From contig JAPLQK010000069.1 of assembly GCA_026399735.1 (NCBI GenBank), positions 1 through 64,000 of the forward strand: a DNA stretch of 64,000 nucleotides, read 5' to 3'. Shown one piece after another: positions 59,257 to 64,000 of the stretch. The position numbers were made by a program, and so were the translations under genes. The DNA comes from Pseudomonadota bacterium. GTDB lineage: Bacteria > Pseudomonadota > Gammaproteobacteria > Burkholderiales > Gallionellaceae. Numbering within the stretch: the first letter of the stretch is position 1; every line of letters starts with the position of its first letter. The notes beneath the pieces are model-generated. The model did no database searches and was not told where the DNA came from. It was given only the letters and a program-made list of their open reading frames with translations.

Positions 59257-59291
59257 AAAACAAAATGACCGCTTGCGGTCATTTTGTTTTT
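59257..59291. terminator. Terminator after folD
   Basis: Stem AAAACAAAATGACCG / CGGTCATTTTGTTTT with CTTG loop, 76 bases after the folD stop and before kup. Confidence 0.88.
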
Positions 59292-59380
59292 CCATACGCA
59301 ATATGACAAGATTGTTTTCGGCGCTTAGCAAGAGTAGAGTTCCGCCCCATTCTTCCTGAGCGAAGAAAAGGGATACTAAA

Positions 59381-61246
59381 ATGAGTGCAACAAAACAAAA
59401 AATGTCTACGCTGGTGCTAGGCGCAGTCGGCGTGGTGTTTGGCGACATTGGCACCAGCCCGTTATACGCGCTGCAAACCACCTTCACAGGCTCTGCGCCA
59501 CTGCCCGTCATCGAAGCAAATATTCTGGGCGTGCTGTCAACGATGTTCTGGACCATCATGCTGCTGGTGTCACTCAAATATGTGATTATCATCATGCGCG
59601 CAGACAATCATGGCGAGGGCGGCTCGCTGGCTTTGCTGGCGCTGGTCACTGAACTGACCGCAAAACGTCCGAAAACGAAATGGTTCCTCACCGCGCTCGG
59701 TGTATTGGCTGCCGCGCTGTTTTTTGGCGACGGGATGATTACTCCCGCGATTTCTGTACTGTCGGCTGTAGAAGGTCTGGATCTGGTATCGCATCAGTTC
59801 AAGATATTCGTACTGCCGATTACTTTCGTCGTACTGACCGGATTGTTTTTTATTCAGAAACGCGGCACAACAACGGTTGGTCTGGCATTCGGCCCCATCA
59901 TGATCGTCTGGTTTCTCTGTCTGGGATTTTTTGGCATCCTGTCCATTCTGGAAACGCCCCAGGTGTTATGGGCAGTTAACCCGATTTATGCCTACCACTT
60001 TCTGATTGCAGATCCGTGGATATCCTTTCTGGCGCTAGGCTCAGTGGTGCTGGCCATCACCGGCGGCGAAGCCTTGTATGCCGATATGGGACACTTCGGA
60101 AAATCTCCGATTCGTCTGGCCTGGTTCTACTTCGTGCTGCCCGCACTCGCCTTGAATTATTTCGGCCAGGGCGCGCTTTTGCTGCACAACCCAAAAGCAA
60201 TCGAAAATCCATTTTACTTGTTAGCGCCTGCATGGGCATTAGTGCCGATGGTGCTGCTCGCCACGGCGGCAACAGTGATCGCATCACAAGCGGTGATTTC
60301 CGGCGCATTCTCCGTTGCGAATCAATCGGTACAAATGGGTTTTCTGCCGCGCATGGAAGTCCGCCAGACATCTGACAAAGCGCAAGGACAGATCTATGTG
60401 CCGGCCACCAACTGGATACTGTATCTGGCCGTCATCTTTCTGGTGTTTGCCTTCCAAAGTTCCAGCAACCTGGCAGCCGCGTACGGCATTGCCGTCACCG
60501 GCACCATGACCATCACCACCATACTGATCGGCTTCGTGATGATTTTTTACTGGCGCTGGTCGTTGGCCATTACCCTCCCTCTGGTCTTTGTGCTGTTCGC
60601 GGTAGATTTCACCTTCTTTGCGGCCAATGCCATGAAGATTCCGCAAGGCGGATGGTTCCCTTTAGGAATAGCGCTCATTTCCTTTACCGTACTGACCACC
60701 TGGAAGCGCGGACGAAAATTGCTGTTCGAACAAATCGCCAAGCAATCTGTACCCATACAGCTTGTTCTGGATGACGCCGACAGCGTCAATCGGGTGCACG
60801 GAACGGCGATATTCCTGACCGGCGTAGGTGAAGGGGCACCTTCTGCGCTGTTGCATAACCTCAAACACAATCAGGTGTTGCACGAACGTAACATTTTGCT
60901 GACCGTTATCATCGAAGACAAACCCTACGTCACGAAGGGCAACCGATTATTGATCGAGGACTTGGGCAAGAATTTCTATCGTGTAAAAGTTTTCTACGGG
61001 TTTATGGAAATGCCTGACCTGCCGGCAGCGCTTGATTTGTGTGCCACAATGGGATTGCCTATGGACATGATGAGCACATCGTTCTTTATATCGCGTGCCA
61101 TGATCGTGTCCAGCCCCAACCCTGGCATGGTGAAATGGCGTGAGCGTCTGTTCCTGGCATTATCTAAAAACGCCATGAATGCGGCAGATTTTTTCAAAAT
61201 TCCGACCAACCGTGTCATTGAAATGGGTACACGTATCGAAATCTGA
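59381..61246 (+). CDS. kup: Low-affinity potassium transporter Kup
   Basis: Proton-coupled K+ uptake in the inner membrane. 621 residues; [16 protein letters not shown] near residue 18, about twelve hydrophobic segments to residue 440 and a hydrophilic C-terminal domain. AAGGGA 8 bases before the ATG. Bounded by terminator upstream and its own short spacer downstream. Confidence 0.96.
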   Translation: MSATKQKMSTLVLGAVGVVFGDIGTSPLYALQTTFTGSAPLPVIEANILGVLSTMFWTIMLLVSLKYVIIIMRADNHGEGGSLALLALVTELTAKRPKTKWFLTALGVLAAALFFGDGMITPAISVLSAVEGLDLVSHQFKIFVLPITFVVLTGLFFIQKRGTTTVGLAFGPIMIVWFLCLGFFGILSILETPQVLWAVNPIYAYHFLIADPWISFLALGSVVLAITGGEALYADMGHFGKSPIRLAWFYFVLPALALNYFGQGALLLHNPKAIENPFYLLAPAWALVPMVLLATAATVIASQAVISGAFSVANQSVQMGFLPRMEVRQTSDKAQGQIYVPATNWILYLAVIFLVFAFQSSSNLAAAYGIAVTGTMTITTILIGFVMIFYWRWSLAITLPLVFVLFAVDFTFFAANAMKIPQGGWFPLGIALISFTVLTTWKRGRKLLFEQIAKQSVPIQLVLDDADSVNRVHGTAIFLTGVGEGAPSALLHNLKHNQVLHERNILLTVIIEDKPYVTKGNRLLIEDLGKNFYRVKVFYGFMEMPDLPAALDLCATMGLPMDMMSTSFFISRAMIVSSPNPGMVKWRERLFLALSKNAMNAADFFKIPTNRVIEMGTRIEI

Positions 61247-61317
61247 CAACCTGTTCAGCCGATAGCCGCATATAATTACGTTGAAACAAAGTTCGTCCAC
61301 CTACAAGGAGAAATATC

Positions 61318-61389
61318 ATGGCTAAAGGTCAGCAACGCAAAAACAAAGAAGTGAAGAAACCAAAAAAGGAAGCGCCGCCCGTCAAGTAA
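61318..61389 (+). CDS. Very small basic protein (23 residues)
   Basis: MAKGQQRKNKEVKKPKKEA, then PPVK and stop. A textbook AAGGAG stands 7 bases before the ATG and TATAAT at 61271-61276 may be a -10. Ten lysines/arginines in 23 residues. I recall similar MAKGQ...KKPKKE short proteins in other proteobacteria, role unknown; nucleic-acid or ribosome contact is a guess. Too short for usual gene callers. Confidence 0.7.
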   Translation: MAKGQQRKNKEVKKPKKEAPPVK

Positions 61390-61492
61390 TTTGCGGTTAA
61401 CGCTAACCATCCGCTGCCATAAAGGCTGCATCTGTTATATCGGCGCGGACAACTGATTTTTTCAGGCCGATTTAACTTTTTCAGGATTTGAC

Positions 61493-63646
61493 ATGAAAAC
61501 ATGGTGGGACGCACTTTCCATTCGGAACAAGTTGCAATTTCCTATTCAATTGCTGCTGTTTTTAGTCATCCTGCTTGTGCAATACTTCGCACTCGACATG
61601 TTCGAAAAGCATGTACTCACGGAAGCCCGGCATAGCGCGCGAGTCTCAGCAGACGGGGTATTAAACGGACTGAACATGCTGATGATCAACGGCATCATCA
61701 GCGATACGGCTCAGCGCGCCCTGTATGTCGAAAAAATGGGCGCATCAGAAAAACTGAATGAACTGCGCGTTATCCGCAATACGCCGGTCAGCGGACAATA
61801 TGGTCCCGGCCAACCCTCCGAACAGGCAAAGGATGAGCTGGATCAAGCCGCCTTAAATACCGCCCAGATGCAAGTCCAGGAATCGCAACGCGCGGGTCGC
61901 CACGAATTGCGCGTGGTTGTACCCTTCGTTGCACAATCTAATTTTCGTGGCACAAATTGCCTGACCTGCCATATCGTACCTGAAGGAACGGTGCTCGGTG
62001 CAACCAGTGTTTCGACGGATTTGACCGAAGAATTCGAACTCATCGCCAAAGTCAATTACAGCACATGGGCATTACAAATTGTCGTGCAAATTCTGCTGTA
62101 CTTCCTGATCAGAAAACTGATTTACCGGGTTACCGCGCCTGTACTGCACTCGACCGATACCGCAAATCACATTGCCTCGGGCGATCTTTCCTCAACCATT
62201 AAAATCGAAGGGGATGATGAGGTTGGTCAGCAACTCAAGGCGATGCAGGCAATGCAAACCAGTCTGCGCAATCTCGTAAGTGAGATAAAAACCATCGTAC
62301 AGGCCGCAGTACGGGGAGATTTCAGCATCAAAATGAATATGGACAACAAGATGGGATATACCCGCGAGCTGTCCGAATTACTCAACCAGCTCACCGAAAC
62401 GGTCGATGCCGCGTTCAAAGACACCATACGCGTAACGCAAGCGCTGTCCCGGGGCGATCTTAGCCAGAAGATCACCAAGGAATATTCCGGTGCATACAAC
62501 GAGGTCAAGGTGAGCGTCAACACCACTGCGGAATCACTGACGATGCTCGTCGCCGAGATCAAGAACATCGTCGAAGGCGTCGCGGTACGGGGCAATTTCC
62601 ATGTCATGATGAGTATGGACGGCAAGTCCGGCTATGCCCGCGAGTTATCCGAACTGCTCAATCAGTTGTCGAATATCACCGGGGCGGGCCTCAATGACGT
62701 GCTGCGTGTGGCCAATGTACTGGCTAAAGGTGATCTGACCCAGTCCATCAGCAAGGACTACCCGGGTACATTTGGCGAAATGAAGCTCGGCATCAACGAC
62801 ACGGTCGAGAAGCTGAAGGAACTGGTGGGACAGATCAGGGAGGCCACCGATACCATACACACGGCCTCCGAAGAAATCTCGGCAGGCAATTCCGATCTGT
62901 CGCAACGCACGGATGAGCAGGCCAACAGCCTGAAACGGACAGCCGCCAGCATGGTGCAACTCACCTCCACCGTGAAACAGAATGCCGAAAATGCACATCA
63001 GGCGAATCAACTCGCCGTCGGCGCATCGCTGATTGCGGTCAAGGGCGGCAAGGTGGTCAACGAAGTCGTGTACACCATGTCTTCCATCAGCGACAGTTCC
63101 AAAAAAATCTCGGACATTATCAGCATCATCGACGGTATTGCCTTTCAGACCAATATTCTCGCGCTTAATGCCGCCGTGGAAGCTGCGCGTGCCGGTGAGC
63201 AGGGTCGCGGCTTTGCAGTGGTGGCATCCGAAGTGCGCAATCTGGCCAAACGCAGTGCGGACGCTGCCAAAGAAATCAAGGCATTGATCAATGAATCGAC
63301 CGAAAAAGTCTCGGCCGGAACAGCGCTGGTGGACAAAGCCGGAAAAACCATGGAAGAAGTCGTGAGTGCAGTCAAACAAGTCACCGACATCATGGGCGAA
63401 ATTACAGCGGCCTCGACTGAACAAAGTCGGGGTATCGAACAGGTAAACCAGGCAATTTCACAGATGGATGACGTGACCCAACAGAATGCCGCGCTGGTTG
63501 AAGAAGCGGCTTCTGCTGCCAGTTCACTGGAAGAACAGTCGCAAAATCTTGCCGCTGCGGTATCCGCCTTCAAGGTAAATGAAAACCAGCGCCCCGCAAC
63601 GCCACAACTACCGATGCCGGCCCGCAAGGCGATTGCCAGATTTTGA
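61493..63646 (+). CDS. Methyl-accepting chemotaxis protein with periplasmic c-type haem motif
   Basis: Inner-membrane chemoreceptor, 717 residues. Membrane helices near 16-34 and 191-209; the periplasmic domain between them has NCLTCH (Cys156-Cys159-His160), a c-type haem attachment site. Then come HAMP-like segments in tandem ([13 protein letters not shown] / [22 protein letters not shown] / AKGDLTQSI), and the signalling domain with [20 protein letters not shown] near 550. No C-terminal CheR-binding pentapeptide. Expected role: redox or gas (O2/NO/CO) sensing. The start has CAGGA upstream; no other chemotaxis genes are near. Confidence 0.92.
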   Translation: MKTWWDALSIRNKLQFPIQLLLFLVILLVQYFALDMFEKHVLTEARHSARVSADGVLNGLNMLMINGIISDTAQRALYVEKMGASEKLNELRVIRNTPVSGQYGPGQPSEQAKDELDQAALNTAQMQVQESQRAGRHELRVVVPFVAQSNFRGTNCLTCHIVPEGTVLGATSVSTDLTEEFELIAKVNYSTWALQIVVQILLYFLIRKLIYRVTAPVLHSTDTANHIASGDLSSTIKIEGDDEVGQQLKAMQAMQTSLRNLVSEIKTIVQAAVRGDFSIKMNMDNKMGYTRELSELLNQLTETVDAAFKDTIRVTQALSRGDLSQKITKEYSGAYNEVKVSVNTTAESLTMLVAEIKNIVEGVAVRGNFHVMMSMDGKSGYARELSELLNQLSNITGAGLNDVLRVANVLAKGDLTQSISKDYPGTFGEMKLGINDTVEKLKELVGQIREATDTIHTASEEISAGNSDLSQRTDEQANSLKRTAASMVQLTSTVKQNAENAHQANQLAVGASLIAVKGGKVVNEVVYTMSSISDSSKKISDIISIIDGIAFQTNILALNAAVEAARAGEQGRGFAVVASEVRNLAKRSADAAKEIKALINESTEKVSAGTALVDKAGKTMEEVVSAVKQVTDIMGEITAASTEQSRGIEQVNQAISQMDDVTQQNAALVEEAASAASSLEEQSQNLAAAVSAFKVNENQRPATPQLPMPARKAIARF

Positions 63647-63850
63647 TCATGCAGGCTCAATTAAGGTAACATTTGCAAGTCAATTCAGGCGTTGCGCGTT
63701 CGCCCTAAGGAAACCCGCCTGTCGGCAGGCAAACCTGCTCACACCACTTTGTGAACGGTGCAAAGCAACCGTATCGAAGCTGATCGCTATGCGCCACCCT
63801 GCCCGCTGGTTATAATCCCCCCTTTATCTCGCGTATCCGGAGCCATTGCC

Positions 63851-64000
63851 ATGTCGCACAACTTGTTCAACACCCGCACTCACTTCAATTTAGCCGCAGG
63901 CCACCTGGGCACGCTGTATTCCCTGCCGGCGCTGGAAGCGGCAGGCTTGGGGAAGATTTCACGGTTACCGGTGTCGATTCGCATTGTGCTCGAAGCCGTA
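63851..64000 (+). CDS. acnA: Aconitate hydratase AcnA (5' part)
   Basis: First 50 codons only. MSHNLFNTRTHF, YSLPALEAAGLGKISRLPVS and IRIVLEAV match the N-terminus of the AcnA branch of aconitases. The gene runs past the window end. TATAAT at 63811-63816 is a possible -10, and a small hairpin GCCTG/CAGGC lies near 63716-63730. Confidence 0.9.
   Translation, partial: MSHNLFNTRTHFNLAAGHLGTLYSLPALEAAGLGKISRLPVSIRIVLEAV

Noticed and set aside
63579-63815. 78-residue plus-strand open frame after the chemoreceptor
   Set aside because: Begins inside the chemoreceptor in another frame, no ribosome site, no family features.

Overview
The window looks like a chromosomal core region of a betaproteobacterium of the Gallionellaceae / Nitrosomonadales type. 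The basis is gene order (rpsB-tsf-pyrH-frr-uppS-cdsA-dxr-rseP-bamA-skp-lpxD-fabZ-lpxA-lpxB; yceD-rpmF-plsX-fabH-fabD-fabG; rimP-nusA-infB-rbfA-truB-rpsO-pnp; hfq-hflX-hflK-hflC-hisZ-purA; rnr-rlmB), lipid A genes (Gram-negative envelope), moderate GC, and a set of pyrophosphate-linked enzymes. The family-level placement is inference; no 16S gene is present.

Layout. 1-13.5 kb: one long minus-strand operon for translation factors, isoprenoid and phospholipid precursors, outer-membrane assembly and lipid A, read from rpsB down to lpxB (cut by the window edge). 13.8-19.1 kb: a 1154-residue protein that I read as a PPi-type phosphoenolpyruvate carboxykinase, convergent with a lone GspE/PilB-type ATPase. 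19.2-23.8 kb: the fatty-acid operon, which stops after fabG with no acpP or fabF. 24-25.8 kb: plus-strand maf(yceF)-methyltransferase pair, then dksA. 26-36.4 kb: pnp, rpsO, truB, rbfA, infB, nusA, rimP and nadE. 36.5-41.7 kb: two OmpA paralogues, rlmB, rnr. 41.8-42.3 kb: a tRNA-Leu gene followed by two tandem tRNA-like units that share its acceptor stem and CCA end. 42.4-49.8 kb: purA, hisZ, hflC/K/X, hfq, a spermidine-synthase-like protein and a hypothetical. 50.1-52 kb: a toxin-antitoxin-like pair lying between a decayed copy of the rluC 3' end and intact rluC. 52.4-56.4 kb: rne, a small phosphatase, a gene remnant and a BrnT/BrnA module. 56.5-64 kb: PPi-dependent phosphofructokinase divergent from inorganic pyrophosphatase, folD, kup, a 23-residue basic protein, a chemoreceptor with a c-type haem motif, and the start of acnA.

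Main signals: (1) the tRNA-Leu-derived tandem units at 41.9-42.2 kb, whose hairpin stems differ in sequence between copies but keep pairing; (2) three pyrophosphate enzymes (candidate PPi-PEPCK, PPi-PFK, PPase), suggesting PPi-linked glycolysis/gluconeogenesis; (3) a toxin-antitoxin insertion that appears to have replaced the rluC 3' end; (4) intergenic tracts with a strict 7-base period at three places; (5) a haem-c chemoreceptor. Most of the rest is conserved housekeeping. Starts were corrected from Shine-Dalgarno position and family N-termini where noted.
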